The translations under genes were made by a program, and so were the position numbers. The notes below the pieces were generated by a model. That model saw only the letters and a program-made list of their open reading frames with translations. It was not told where the DNA came from and did no database searches. Of a stretch of 64,000 nucleotides of DNA, positions 41,566 to 50,715 are shown piece by piece (the stretch's first letter is position 1; every line of letters begins with the position of its first letter). This DNA comes from Roseococcus thiosulfatophilus (lineage in GTDB: Bacteria > Pseudomonadota > Alphaproteobacteria > Acetobacterales > Acetobacteraceae), in the NCBI RefSeq assembly GCF_017311575.1, contig NZ_JAFFQY010000005.1:1-64000 (forward strand), given 5' to 3'.

Positions 41566-42045
41566 TCAGGTCAGTTCGGACTTCGCGATGTCGTAGATCA
41601 CGTGGCCCGTCGTCTTCGACTCGAACTTGTCGTTGATGTCGAGGTATTCGCTGTCGATCTTGGTGAAGTTGAGGCTGATGCTCTCGGTCGGCCGGTCGCC
41701 GCCGGAGGAGATGCTGTAGCCCGAGACCAGCGTGTCGGTCAGGATGTACTTCTGGAACGCGACGTGCTTGCCGTTGTTGTCGGTCTGGGTCAGCTCGATC
41801 TTGGTGACCACGGCCTTCCCGCCGATCGCGGCCTTCAGGATGAGCGGCGAGGCGATGTCCATCGTCTTGGTGACGACGATCTCGCTGACGGAGGGGGCCG
41901 TCGCCTCGCGCTTGGAGCCGCCGCCCACGCCGGAGGAGATGCCGCGGCCGACGCCGAACTGGAAGGAGTTCACCTCGATCCAGTCCTTGTGGGTGAGCTG
42001 CGTGGTCTCTCCCTTGATGTCGCCCAGCTTCAGGAAGATAGCCAT
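41566..42045 (-). CDS. hcp: T6SS tube protein Hcp (TssD)
   Basis: A 159-residue Hcp. The family N-terminus is MAIFLKLGDIKGE, with DWIEVNSFQFGVGRGISSG, TKTMDIASPLILKAAI and the C-terminal ISLNFTKIDSEYLDINDKF following. Hcp hexamers stack as the inner tube and carry small effectors. There is no toxin extension. ATG 42045 is chosen because it matches the conserved start; the longer frame adds a Pro/Gly-rich, non-conserved stretch. It is transcribed alone on the minus strand, opposite to pppA and after clpV, with a structured 236-base upstream region. Confidence 0.95.
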   Translation of the reverse strand: MAIFLKLGDIKGETTQLTHKDWIEVNSFQFGVGRGISSGVGGGSKREATAPSVSEIVVTKTMDIASPLILKAAIGGKAVVTKIELTQTDNNGKHVAFQKYILTDTLVSGYSISSGGDRPTESISLNFTKIDSEYLDINDKFESKTTGHVIYDIAKSELT

Positions 42046-42281
42046 GTCGTTTCCACTCCGCGCGCCGCGCCCTTCGGGCCGGTTCCCATCCCGCGGCGGA
42101 GGGGTGGGACCGGTGGTTGGATCGGCGGGCACATCCCGCCAACCGGTAGGTCACGCGCCAACGCCACCTCTCCGTCCGGGTCTTCCCACGGCAGGCGGCT
42201 TTCGGCTCGTCATGGCCGGCCCGGGCGCCATCGCTGCGGATGGCGGCGCGAACGGGCGCACCTCTCGAAGTTACAACAACT
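42046..42281. other. hcp upstream region with structured repeats
   Basis: No gene is seen in these 236 bases between clpV and hcp, both on the minus strand. An imperfect hairpin spans 42109-42147: ACCGGT at both ends and an inner GGCGGG-CACAT-CCCGCC stem at 42124-42140. It could end clpV transcripts or shape the hcp leader. No convincing -35/-10 pair was found, and no sigma-54 (GG-N10-GC) site was recognised. Confidence 0.45.
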
Positions 42282-44912
42282 CTAGTCCAGGTTGTAGCTG
42301 AAACTGCCATCCGCCCCCATGCCGACCGCAACGCGGGAAATGGGCTGGCCCTCGGCAAGTCGGGCCAAAATCCCGGCCGACAATTGCGGCAGCAATGTGC
42401 GGTTGAGGATATTCTCGATGTTGCGCGCGCCGCTCTCGACCTCGCGGCAACGCTCCACGATGGCGAGCGGCACGGCCTCGTCAACTTCGAAGGCGACGCC
42501 GTAGCTTTCGCGCACCCGCTTGCCGATGCTGGCGAGCTTGAGGCCCACGATCTGCTTCAGCACATGGTCGGCCAGCGGGTAGTAGATGACGACGTTGCAG
42601 CGGCCGAGGAAGGCCGGCTTGAACACCTTCAGCAGGTCGGGGCGCAGCGCCTCCACCAGGGCCTCAGGCTCCGGCGCCGTGTCGGGGTCGGCGCAGAGCT
42701 TCGCGATGGTGTCGGTGCCCGCGTTGGACGTCATGATGATGACGCAGTTCTTGAAGTCGATGTCGCGGCCCTCGCCGTCCTTCATGTTCCCCTTGTCGAA
42801 GACCTGGTAGAACACGTCCTGCACGCCGGGATGGGCCTTCTCCATCTCGTCCAGCAGGATCACGCTGTAGGGGCGCCGCCGCACGGCTTCCGTCAGCACG
42901 CCGCCCTCGCCATAGCCCACATAGCCGGGCGGGCTGCCCATGAGGGTGGCGACCTTATGCTCCTCCTTGAACTCGCTCATGTTGATGGTGGTGAGGTTCT
43001 GCTCCCCGCCATAGAGCAGGTCGGCGAGCGCCAGGGCCGTCTCGGTCTTGCCCACGCCCGAGGTGCCGGCCATCAGGAACACGCCGATGGGCTTGCGCGG
43101 GTCGGCCAGGCCCGCGCGGTTGGTGCGGATGGCCTCCGCGATGGCGGCCAGCGCGTGGTCCTGCCCCACCACGCGGCGCATGAGCTGCTCCTGCAAGGTC
43201 AGCACCGACTTGATCTCGTCGCCCGCCATGCGGCCGAGGGGGATGCCGGTCCAGGTCGCCACCACTTCCGCCACCGCCTGGCCGTCCACCACGGGGTGGA
43301 CCAGCGGCTCCTCGCCCTGCAAGGCGTGGAGTTCCTCCGTCACCTTCGCGAGTTCGGCGCGCGCGGCTTCGGTGTCATGGCCATCCGGCGGCGCTTCCAG
43401 CCCCTCGCGCAGCTCGCGGATGCGGGTGACGAGGGCCTTCTCCTGCTCCCAGCGCGTCTTCAGCGCTTCCAGTTCCGTCTCGACCTCGCCTTGTTCCTCG
43501 GTCAGCGCCGTGATGCGCTTCGCGTGGTCGCCGCCGGTCGCCGTCTCGCGGCCCAGCGCCGACAACTCGGTGGCGATCAGCGCGAGGCGCCGCGTGCGGT
43601 CCTCGATGGCGGCGGGGATGGCGGCCTGGCTCATCGCCACGCGCGCGCAGGCGGTGTCGAGCAGGGAGACGCCCTTGTCCGGAAGCTGGCGGGCCGGGAT
43701 GTAGCGGGCGGAAAGCCGCACCGTCTCCATCACCGCCTCGTCCAGGATGCGCACGCCGTGGTGCTTTTCCAGCGTTGCGACCAGGCCGCGCAGCATGGCG
43801 TTGGCCAGCGGCAGGGTGGGTTCCTCCACCTTCACCACCTGGAAGCGGCGGGTCAGCGCCGCGTCCTTCTCGAAATACTTCTTGTATTCGGCCCAGGTGG
43901 TGGCGGCGATGCAGCGCATCTCGCCGCGCGCGAGCGCGGGCTTGAGCAGGTTCGCCGCGTCGTTCTGCCCGGCGGCACCGCCCGCGCCGATCAGCGTGTG
44001 GGCTTCATCAATGAACATCACCACGGGCTGGGGCGAGGCCTTCGCGGCGTCGATCACGCCCTTGAGGCGGTTCTCGAACTCGCCCTTCACGCCGGCGCCC
44101 GCCTGCAGCATGCCGAGGTCGAGCGACATGACGCGCACCTTGGCCAGCGCCTCCGGCACGTCGCCCTGGGCGATGCGCAGCGCCAGGCCTTCCACCACTG
44201 CGGTCTTCCCCACGCCCGCCTCGCCGGTGAGGATCGGGTTGTTCTGTCGGCGGCGGGTGAGGATGTCCACCATCTGCCGGATTTCGGAATCGCGGCCGAG
44301 GATGGGGTCTATCTTCCCCGCCTTCGCCTGGGCCGTCAGGTCCGTGCAGAACTGTTCCAGCGGCCCGCCGGCGCGGGGCGCGCCCTCGGTGGGCGTGGCG
44401 GCGGCGCCAGGCGGGGGGGCGCCGGCCTGTCCCGCCTCCTCGCTGCCCTTGGTGATGGCGTCCAGGTTGCGGCGCAGCGAATCGGCGGGAATCTTGAGCA
44501 GGCTGGGCGCGCTGTCCTTCACGGTGCGCGCCAGCCCCTCATCCGCCAGCAGGGCGGCCAGCATGTGCCCGCTGCGGATGCGGCCCTGGTTCGCCTCCAG
44601 GCTGGTGATGAGCCAGGCTTCGCGCAGCCAGGCCACGATGTCGGGCGAGAGGCCCGGGGCGCGGCCATTGCCGGTGCGCATCTTGTCCAGTGCCCGCGTC
44701 AGCTCGGCCAGCACGGCGCCCGCCTCCACCCCCGCATCCTTCAGGATGGCGGTGACGTCGCTGCCCGGCGCCTCCACCAGCTTCAGCAGCACGTGCTCGG
44801 CTTCGACATTGTAGTGGGTGCGGGCCACGGTCAGGCCCAGCGCCGCCTCGAACTGACGCCGTGCGACGTCGGTCAGCCGCGCGACGAGGGATTTCAGGTC
44901 AATGGCCACCAT
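42282..44912 (-). CDS. clpV: T6SS sheath-disassembly ATPase ClpV (TssH)
   Basis: An 876-residue ClpB/ClpV-type AAA+ ATPase. The N-terminal Clp repeat domain (about 1-165) has the ClpV-type sheath-recognising start VAIDLKSLVARL. The first AAA domain has Walker A GEAGVGKT near residue 225, a coiled-coil M domain lies at about 430-510, and the second AAA domain has GTSGVGKTE near 613. The N domain and context separate it from housekeeping ClpB. It extracts contracted TssB/C for recycling. GGAGGAG lies upstream of ATG 44912; a longer in-frame start lies within the promoter region. It shares a divergent promoter region with tssA. Confidence 0.94.
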   Translation of the reverse strand: MVAIDLKSLVARLTDVARRQFEAALGLTVARTHYNVEAEHVLLKLVEAPGSDVTAILKDAGVEAGAVLAELTRALDKMRTGNGRAPGLSPDIVAWLREAWLITSLEANQGRIRSGHMLAALLADEGLARTVKDSAPSLLKIPADSLRRNLDAITKGSEEAGQAGAPPPGAAATPTEGAPRAGGPLEQFCTDLTAQAKAGKIDPILGRDSEIRQMVDILTRRRQNNPILTGEAGVGKTAVVEGLALRIAQGDVPEALAKVRVMSLDLGMLQAGAGVKGEFENRLKGVIDAAKASPQPVVMFIDEAHTLIGAGGAAGQNDAANLLKPALARGEMRCIAATTWAEYKKYFEKDAALTRRFQVVKVEEPTLPLANAMLRGLVATLEKHHGVRILDEAVMETVRLSARYIPARQLPDKGVSLLDTACARVAMSQAAIPAAIEDRTRRLALIATELSALGRETATGGDHAKRITALTEEQGEVETELEALKTRWEQEKALVTRIRELREGLEAPPDGHDTEAARAELAKVTEELHALQGEEPLVHPVVDGQAVAEVVATWTGIPLGRMAGDEIKSVLTLQEQLMRRVVGQDHALAAIAEAIRTNRAGLADPRKPIGVFLMAGTSGVGKTETALALADLLYGGEQNLTTINMSEFKEEHKVATLMGSPPGYVGYGEGGVLTEAVRRRPYSVILLDEMEKAHPGVQDVFYQVFDKGNMKDGEGRDIDFKNCVIIMTSNAGTDTIAKLCADPDTAPEPEALVEALRPDLLKVFKPAFLGRCNVVIYYPLADHVLKQIVGLKLASIGKRVRESYGVAFEVDEAVPLAIVERCREVESGARNIENILNRTLLPQLSAGILARLAEGQPISRVAVGMGADGSFSYNLD

Positions 44913-44953
44913 GCTGCCCGTCTCCTCCCGCCCTGGTTGCGGCGTGCAACCGG

Positions 44954-44983
44954 AGGCTAGGGTCAGCCCGCGCGGCCTGTCCA
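44954..44983 (-). promoter_or_regulatory. Candidate clpV promoter
   Basis: On the minus strand TGGACA (44983-44978, 5/6 to consensus) is followed after 18 bases by TAGCCT (44959-44954). The start codon lies 41 bases downstream. A GGTTGC-GGCGT-GCAACC hairpin (44935-44951) falls within the leader. Confidence 0.5.
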
Positions 44984-45004
44984 GCGGCGCCGTTGCTTGG
45001 GGCG

Positions 45005-45034
45005 TTTCCAACGGCGTCCGGGCGGGGCTAGCCT
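45005..45034 (+). promoter_or_regulatory. Candidate tssA promoter mirroring the clpV promoter
   Basis: TAGCCT (45029-45034) on the plus strand is the mirror image of the clpV -10 box and lies 27 bases before ATG 45062. The -35 (TTTCCA, 45005-45010) is weak. GCAACC directly follows the -10, as a GCAACC also flanks the clpV box, giving a two-sided symmetry around about 44994. Confidence 0.4.
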
Positions 45035-45061
45035 GCAACCAAAGGCAGGAGTGGCCAGGAG

Positions 45062-46180
45062 ATGAGCGAGGACGTCGTGGATGTGGCGGCGCTGGTGGCG
45101 CCGCTGGAGGGCGGGGATGGCGCGGGGGAATTCCTGCGCGACGACAAGTCCGCCGCCTCGCTCTACTACCGGCTGCGCGACGCCGTCTCCGGCGCCCGCG
45201 ACGAGGACCGCGCGCGTGACAGCGAGGAGGGCGGCGAGGGTGCCGTCTCCGAGGGCTGGCGCCAGGTCCGCAAGCTGGCCGTGGAGGCGCTGACCGACCG
45301 CACCAAGGATTTCGAGGTGGCGGCCATGCTGACCGAGGCGCTGGTGCGCCTCGAAGGGCTGCGCGGCCTCACCGCAGGGGCCAAGGTGCTGACGGGGTTG
45401 CTGGAGCAGCACTGGGAGGCCGGCCACCCCCTGCCGGACGAGGATGGTCTGGACGGCCGTTCCTACCCGCTGGGCGGGCTGGATGGCGGCGACCGCGACG
45501 GCACGGTGATGCAGCCCCTGCGGCGGGTGGTCCTGTTCGAGCGCCCGGGCGGTGGCCCGTTGACCCTGCACCAGTATGAGGCCGCGACCGAGACCGCCGG
45601 CATCGCCGACGAGGAGCGGCGGGAGCGGCGCTACGCCCAGGGCGTCCTGCCGCTCGACACCATCGAGACGGAGGCGAAGTTCCGCCGGGACGCGCTGGTG
45701 GCGCTGCTGACGCAGGTGGAGGCGGCGCGGGCCGCCTGGCAGGCCTATGCCGAGCAGGCGGATGCGCGCTTCGGGATGGAGGCACCCTCCACCCGCCGCG
45801 TCGGCGCCGTGCTGGAGCGCATCGCGGAGGTGGCGCGGCGGCTGCTGGGCCCGGTGGCCGAGGCGGCGGACCCTGTCGCGCCCGAGGCGGCGGCGGCCGC
45901 GCCCGGCGCCGCGGGCGGTGCCGGGCCGGCCCCGGCGATGGGTTTCGCCGTGCCGCCCGGCGCCGTGGCTTCGCGCGAACAGGCGCTGGAGATGCTGGAG
46001 AAGATCTCCGAGTTCTTCCAGAAGACGGAGCCGCACTCCTTCCTGGCCTACACCCTGGCCGACGCCGCCCGGCGCGGGCGCATGACGCTGCCCCAGCTGC
46101 TGGAGGAGGTGCTGCAGGACGAGACGGCGCGGACGGCCATGCTGACCGCCCTGGGCATCCGGCCCACCCCGCCGGAATAG
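45062..46180 (+). CDS. tssA: T6SS protein TssA (ImpA family)
   Basis: A 372-residue TssA with the N-terminal ImpA_N domain: VAPLEGGDGAGEFLRDD, WRQVRKLAVEALTDRTKDFEVAAMLTEALVRLEG and GLLEQHWEAGHPLPDEDGLDGR. An Ala/Pro linker and a C-terminal helical segment follow (SREQALEMLEKISEFFQKTEPHS ... TLPQLLEEVL). TssA primes tail-tube/sheath assembly. GGAG precedes ATG 45062. It is separated from tssB by 177 bases containing a fresh promoter. Confidence 0.93.
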   Translation: MSEDVVDVAALVAPLEGGDGAGEFLRDDKSAASLYYRLRDAVSGARDEDRARDSEEGGEGAVSEGWRQVRKLAVEALTDRTKDFEVAAMLTEALVRLEGLRGLTAGAKVLTGLLEQHWEAGHPLPDEDGLDGRSYPLGGLDGGDRDGTVMQPLRRVVLFERPGGGPLTLHQYEAATETAGIADEERRERRYAQGVLPLDTIETEAKFRRDALVALLTQVEAARAAWQAYAEQADARFGMEAPSTRRVGAVLERIAEVARRLLGPVAEAADPVAPEAAAAAPGAAGGAGPAPAMGFAVPPGAVASREQALEMLEKISEFFQKTEPHSFLAYTLADAARRGRMTLPQLLEEVLQDETARTAMLTALGIRPTPPE

Positions 46181-46224
46181 CCGCCCCCCAGGTTCACGGG
46201 GGCACACCACGTCGCGGCTTCTCG

Positions 46225-46254
46225 TTGACGCCGCGAAGTTCTTCGACTTACGCT
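46225..46254 (+). promoter_or_regulatory. Promoter of the tssB operon
   Basis: TTGACG (46225-46230) and TACGCT (46249-46254, spacer 18; TTACGC gives 17) lie between tssA and tssB. The leader to ATG 46358 is about 100 bases. It ends with the perfect palindrome GCCGGGGCCCCGGC (46330-46343), only a few bases before the GGGAG ribosome binding site (46348-46352). Confidence 0.65.
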
Positions 46255-46357
46255 CGCCTTCGGGTTGTGGCCGCGCGCCGCGGCGCCATTCAGGCCCGGC
46301 GGGCACGGGCATTCAAACACGAAGGCAGAGCCGGGGCCCCGGCGCCAGGGAGATTCC

Positions 46358-46867
46358 ATGTCAGGCTCCGTTCACGACAAGCTGAACCGCGTGCGCAAGC
46401 CGCGCGTCCACATCACCTACGAGGTCGAGACGGAGGGCGCCGCGATCGAGCGCGAGCTGCCCTTCATCGTCGGCGTCATGGGCGATTTCGCCGGCGACCC
46501 GACGGAGCCGCTGAAGCCGCTGGCCGAGCGCAAGTTCACCCAGATCGACCGCGACAACTTCAACGACGTGATGGCGCGCATCGCGCCCGGCCTGAACATG
46601 AAGGTCGAGAACACGCTGGCCGGCGACGGCAGCGAGATGGCCGTGAACCTCAAGTTCAAGTCCATCGAGGATTTCGAGCCGGCCCGCGTGGCCGACCAGG
46701 TGCCCGCGCTGAAGGCGCTGATGGAGACCCGCGCCAAGCTGCGCGACATGATGAGCAAGGTGGACAACTCGCAGCAGCTGGAAGAGCTGCTGGACGAGGT
46801 GCTCCAGGACGATGCGAAGCTGAAGGCGCTCTCCGCCCAGCTCGGCCTCGACCAGAAGGAGGGCTGA
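46358..46867 (+). CDS. tssB: T6SS sheath protein TssB
   Basis: A 169-residue TssB (VipA). It has [24 protein letters not shown] at the N-terminus and the conserved [33 protein letters not shown] and [19 protein letters not shown]. It co-assembles with TssC as the contractile sheath. ATG 46358 follows GGGAG. It lies 3 bases before tssC. Confidence 0.96.
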   Translation: MSGSVHDKLNRVRKPRVHITYEVETEGAAIERELPFIVGVMGDFAGDPTEPLKPLAERKFTQIDRDNFNDVMARIAPGLNMKVENTLAGDGSEMAVNLKFKSIEDFEPARVADQVPALKALMETRAKLRDMMSKVDNSQQLEELLDEVLQDDAKLKALSAQLGLDQKEG

Positions 46868-46870
46868 GCC

Positions 46871-48364
46871 ATGAGCGGAACCCAAGGGGCGCCCGGCGCC
46901 GCCGCGACCACGACCACCGAGGAAGGCGCATCGCTCCTCGACCAGGTGCTGGGCGCCACCCGCCAGACCGAGCGCGACCGCGCGCAGGAACTCATCAAGG
47001 CGCTGACCGAGGAGGCGCTGAAGGGCACCGTCACCTACAGCCGCAACCTGACGCAGACCTTCAACCGCGCCATCGCCGAGATCGACCGCAAGCTGTCGCA
47101 GCAGCTCAACGCGATCATGCATCACGAGAAATTCACGAAGCTGGAGGGCTCCTGGCGGGGGCTGCACCACCTCGTGATGAACAGCGAGACGGGCACCAGC
47201 CTCAAGATCCGCCTGCTCCAGGCGAGCAAGCGCGAGCTGAACCGCGACCTGACGCGGGCGGTGGAGTTCGACCAGTCCGGCCTGTTCAAGAAGATCTACG
47301 AGAACGAGTTCGGCACCCCGGGCGGCGAGCCCTATGGCGCGCTGATCGGCGACTACGAGTGGACCAACCACCCGGACGACGTCGAAACGCTGCGGCTGAT
47401 GTCCAACGTGGCGGCCGCCGGCTTTTCGCCCTTCATCTCGGCCGCGGGGCCGGGCATGTTCGGCTTCAACGACTACCGCGAGCTGTCGCGCCCGCGCGAC
47501 CTGTCCAAGATCTTCGAGACGGCGGAATACGCGAAGTGGCGCAGCTTCCGCGACACCGAGGATGCGCGCTTCGTCACCCTGGTGCTGCCGCGCGTCATCG
47601 CCCGCCTGCCCTATGGCGCGAACACCAAGCCGATTGACGAATTCGCCTATGAGGAGGCGCCGTTCAACCCGGACGGCACCGCTAAGGCGATGGAGCACAA
47701 CGAATATTGCTGGATGAACGCGGCCTATGTGCACGCCGCGCGCCTGACCGACGCCTTCGCGCAATATGGCTGGTGCACCGCCATCCGCGGCGCCGAGGGC
47801 GGCGGCAAGGTGACGAACCTGCCGGCGCACGTCTTCACCTCCGACGATGGCGACCTCGACACCAAGTGCCCGACCGAGATCGGCATCACCGACCGGCGCG
47901 AGGCGGAGCTGTCCAACAACGGCTTCCTGCCGCTGTGCCACTACAAGAACACCGACTACAGCGTGTTCTTCGGCGCGCAGACGGTGCAGAAGCCCAAGAA
48001 GTATGACCGGCCGGAGGCGACGGCCAACGCGGCCATTTCGGCCCGCCTGCCCTACATCATGGCCACCAGCCGCTTCGCGCATTTCCTCAAGGTGATGGCG
48101 CGCGACAAGATCGGCAGCTTCATGGAAGCCTCCGACGTCGAGGCCTGGCTGAACCGCTGGATCCAGAACTATGTGAACCCCATGGAGGGGGCGGGCCAGG
48201 AATCGCGCGCCAAGTATCCGCTGCGCGAGGCCAAGGTGGAGGTGAAGGAGATCCCGGGCCGCCCCGGTTCCTACAACGCCGTCGCCTACATGCGGCCCTG
48301 GCTGCAGATGGAGGAACTGACCACCTCCATGCGGATGGTCGCGCGCATCCCGCAGAAGAGCTGA
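46871..48364 (+). CDS. tssC: T6SS sheath protein TssC
   Basis: A 497-residue TssC (VipB). Motifs include [76 protein letters not shown] and [18 protein letters not shown], with [29 protein letters not shown] near the end. It is the canonical copy, with full-length conserved termini. A second tssC-like gene follows 13 bases later. Confidence 0.96.
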   Translation: MSGTQGAPGAAATTTTEEGASLLDQVLGATRQTERDRAQELIKALTEEALKGTVTYSRNLTQTFNRAIAEIDRKLSQQLNAIMHHEKFTKLEGSWRGLHHLVMNSETGTSLKIRLLQASKRELNRDLTRAVEFDQSGLFKKIYENEFGTPGGEPYGALIGDYEWTNHPDDVETLRLMSNVAAAGFSPFISAAGPGMFGFNDYRELSRPRDLSKIFETAEYAKWRSFRDTEDARFVTLVLPRVIARLPYGANTKPIDEFAYEEAPFNPDGTAKAMEHNEYCWMNAAYVHAARLTDAFAQYGWCTAIRGAEGGGKVTNLPAHVFTSDDGDLDTKCPTEIGITDRREAELSNNGFLPLCHYKNTDYSVFFGAQTVQKPKKYDRPEATANAAISARLPYIMATSRFAHFLKVMARDKIGSFMEASDVEAWLNRWIQNYVNPMEGAGQESRAKYPLREAKVEVKEIPGRPGSYNAVAYMRPWLQMEELTTSMRMVARIPQKS

Positions 48365-48377
48365 GCGGGCGGCCCTC

Positions 48378-49889
48378 GTGACCGACGGGGGCGCGCTGCG
48401 CGGGCCGGTGCTGGACGGGCGCTTCTTCGGCCATGGCGCGCCCGAGGCCGCGTCGCTGGCGGCCTTCCTGGCGGAGGACGATCCGGCCAGGCTGCTGCTC
48501 GCCTGGCTCGGCCCCGAACGGCTGCGCGAGATCGCCGCGGGCCCCGACCGCGTGGCACGCCTTGTCGAGGCGCTGGACCGCGACATCGTGGCGCTGGATG
48601 CCGCCATGTCCCGCCAGCTCGACCGCGTGCTGCACGCGCCGCGCCTCACCCGGCTGGAGGGCTCCTGGCGGGGCCTGCGCTGGCTGGTGGATGGCTTCGC
48701 GCAGGACCGCCTGGTGAAGATCCGCCTGTTGCCCGTGCGCTGGCGCGACGTGGCGCGCGACCTGGAGCGCGCGGTGGAATTCGACCGCTCCGCCCTGTTC
48801 CGCCTGGTCTATGAGGAGGAGTTCGGCACCCCCGGCGGCGAGCCCTTCGGCATGATCGTGGCCGATTACGAAATCCGCGGCGGGCCGGCGCCCGGGCATG
48901 AAGTGGATGACATCACCGTGCTGGCGCAGCTGGCCGGCATCGCGGCCGCCGCCTTCTGCCCCTTCGTGCTGCCGGCCTCACCCGGGCTGCTGGGCCTCGA
49001 TGATTTCCACGACGCCTCGCCCACGCTGAACATCCTGGACGCGCTCCGCACGCCCGAGCGCGCGCGCTGGCGCAGCCTGGCCGCGCGGGAGGACACGCGC
49101 TTCCTCGCCATCCTGCTGCCGCGCACCCTTGGCCGGCCGCTCTGGCGCGACGATGGCAGCAGGGATGACCGCTTCCGCTATCGTGAGCACGCCAAGGGTG
49201 CCGCGCAGCGCGTCTGGACCACGCCCGTCTATGCCATGGCCGCCGTGGCCGCCCGCGCCTTCGCGCGCTATCGCTGGCCCGCCGAGATCCGCGGCGCCGA
49301 GCCGGTCTGGGACGCCATGGGCGGCGTGGTGGAGACGCTGCCCCATGAACGCTTCCGCGCCGACCCGCCCGGGCCGCCGCCCCGCCCGCCCTTGGAACTC
49401 AGCCTGACGGACGACCAGGAACGCCAGGCCGCCGAGGCGGAGATGGTGGCGCTCTGCGGCCTCGAGGCGCTTCCTGAGGCGAGTTTCGGCGCCGTGCCCA
49501 CCCTGCACCGCCCGCCGCGCATGACAAGCGACGTGGCCAATGCCAACCAGCGGCTGTCGTCGCAGCTGAACAGCGTGCTCTGCGTCTCCCGCTTCGCGCA
49601 TATCGTGAAGCTGATGGGGCGTGACATGGTGGGCAGCTTCGCCTCGGCCGAGGATGTGGAATTCCGCCTGCAGACCTGGCTCAGCAAGCATATCAGCGGC
49701 CTGGCCGGCGGCGGCGACGCGGCCGCGCGCTACCCACTGCGTGATGCGCGGGTGGAGGTGCGCGAACGCCCCGGCAAGCCGGGCAGCTATGGCTGCACCA
49801 TCCTATTGCAGCCACACTACCAGCTGGACGAGGTGGGGGCCTCCTTCCGCCTCGTCACGGAACTCGCGGCGCCACGGCAGGCCGCCTGA
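48378..49889 (+). CDS. tssC2: Second TssC-like sheath protein
   Basis: A 503-residue TssC paralog starting with GTG. It shares the family motifs with the upstream copy ([73 protein letters not shown]). It differs in having an N-terminal domain with LARLLLAWLGPERLREIA-type sequence and a proline-rich stretch (PPGPPPRPPLELSL). A. tumefaciens also encodes two TssC proteins (TssC40 and TssC41). It may cap the sheath, form a specialised ring or be a non-contractile variant. Its exact role is not known. Confidence 0.88.
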   Translation: MTDGGALRGPVLDGRFFGHGAPEAASLAAFLAEDDPARLLLAWLGPERLREIAAGPDRVARLVEALDRDIVALDAAMSRQLDRVLHAPRLTRLEGSWRGLRWLVDGFAQDRLVKIRLLPVRWRDVARDLERAVEFDRSALFRLVYEEEFGTPGGEPFGMIVADYEIRGGPAPGHEVDDITVLAQLAGIAAAAFCPFVLPASPGLLGLDDFHDASPTLNILDALRTPERARWRSLAAREDTRFLAILLPRTLGRPLWRDDGSRDDRFRYREHAKGAAQRVWTTPVYAMAAVAARAFARYRWPAEIRGAEPVWDAMGGVVETLPHERFRADPPGPPPRPPLELSLTDDQERQAAEAEMVALCGLEALPEASFGAVPTLHRPPRMTSDVANANQRLSSQLNSVLCVSRFAHIVKLMGRDMVGSFASAEDVEFRLQTWLSKHISGLAGGGDAAARYPLRDARVEVRERPGKPGSYGCTILLQPHYQLDEVGASFRLVTELAAPRQAA

Positions 49890-49908
49890 ACAGCAAGGAA
49901 CCAAGGCG

Positions 49909-50715
49909 ATGGCATCGGCGGGCGAGGCGTTCAAGGCAGGCGATCTGGCGGCGGCCATCGCGGCGCAGCAGGCGGTGGTGAAGGCGGCCCCGCGCGATTC
50001 CGGCGCGCGCTGGTTCCTGGCGGAATTGCTGCTCTTCGCCGGCGAGGCGGAGCGCGCGGACCGCATGCTGGACGCCGCCGTGCTGGAGGAGCCGTCGCCC
50101 GCCGTGCTGGAATTCCGCAAGCTGCTGCGCGCCGAGGTCATCCGCCAGCAGGTGTGGGGCGAGGGCCGCGCGCCGCAATTCTCGGGCGAGGATACGACGC
50201 CCGCGCAGACGGCCGCGATCCGCGCCGCCGTCCTGGCCCGCGCGGGCGAGACGGAACGCGCGGAGGAAGCGGCGCTGGCCGCGGAGGACAGCCGCCCCGC
50301 CACCCCCGGCACCGCCACGCTGGCCGACGGCACCACGCTGGACTTCGAGGATTTCCGCGATGCCGATGACCTGATGGCCCCCATGGTCGAGGTGCTGACC
50401 ACCGGCGGCGACCACATCCTGGTGCCCGTGGAGCGCATCGAGAGCCTGGAATTCGAAGCCCCCCGCCGCCCGCGGGACCTGGCCTGGCGCCGCACCACCA
50501 TCACGCTCCGCGACGGCACGGAGGGCGTGGTCTACATGCCCGCCATCTACCCCGGCGCGGCCGCGCGGGAGGATGCGCTGCGCCTGGGCCGCGCCACGGA
50601 GTGGACGGAAGGTCCCGGCCCGGTGCGCGGCCATGGCCAGCGCCTCTTCCTGGTGGGCGAGGAGGCGGTGGCGCTGGCCGAGCTCGCCACCCTGCGCTTC
50701 GCCGCCCCGGGATGA
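49909..50715 (+). CDS. tagJ: T6SS accessory protein TagJ (ImpE)
   Basis: A 268-residue ImpE/TagJ protein. A TPR-like helical N-terminus (AGEAFKAGDLAAAIAAQQAVVKAAPRD ... LLLFAGEAERADRMLD) is followed by the C-terminal ImpE domain (VPVERIESLEFEAPRRPRDLAWRRTTI, VVYMPAIYPG). TagJ contacts TssB and modulates ClpV access in other systems. ATG 49909 follows AAGGAACCAAGG. The stop overlaps tssE (ATGA). Confidence 0.9.
   Translation: MASAGEAFKAGDLAAAIAAQQAVVKAAPRDSGARWFLAELLLFAGEAERADRMLDAAVLEEPSPAVLEFRKLLRAEVIRQQVWGEGRAPQFSGEDTTPAQTAAIRAAVLARAGETERAEEAALAAEDSRPATPGTATLADGTTLDFEDFRDADDLMAPMVEVLTTGGDHILVPVERIESLEFEAPRRPRDLAWRRTTITLRDGTEGVVYMPAIYPGAAAREDALRLGRATEWTEGPGPVRGHGQRLFLVGEEAVALAELATLRFAAPG

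Noticed and set aside
42046-42281. Sigma-54 promoter for hcp
   Set aside because: No GG-N10-GC pair with TGGCAC/TTGC context could be found on the minus strand, and no bEBP gene is in the T6SS block.
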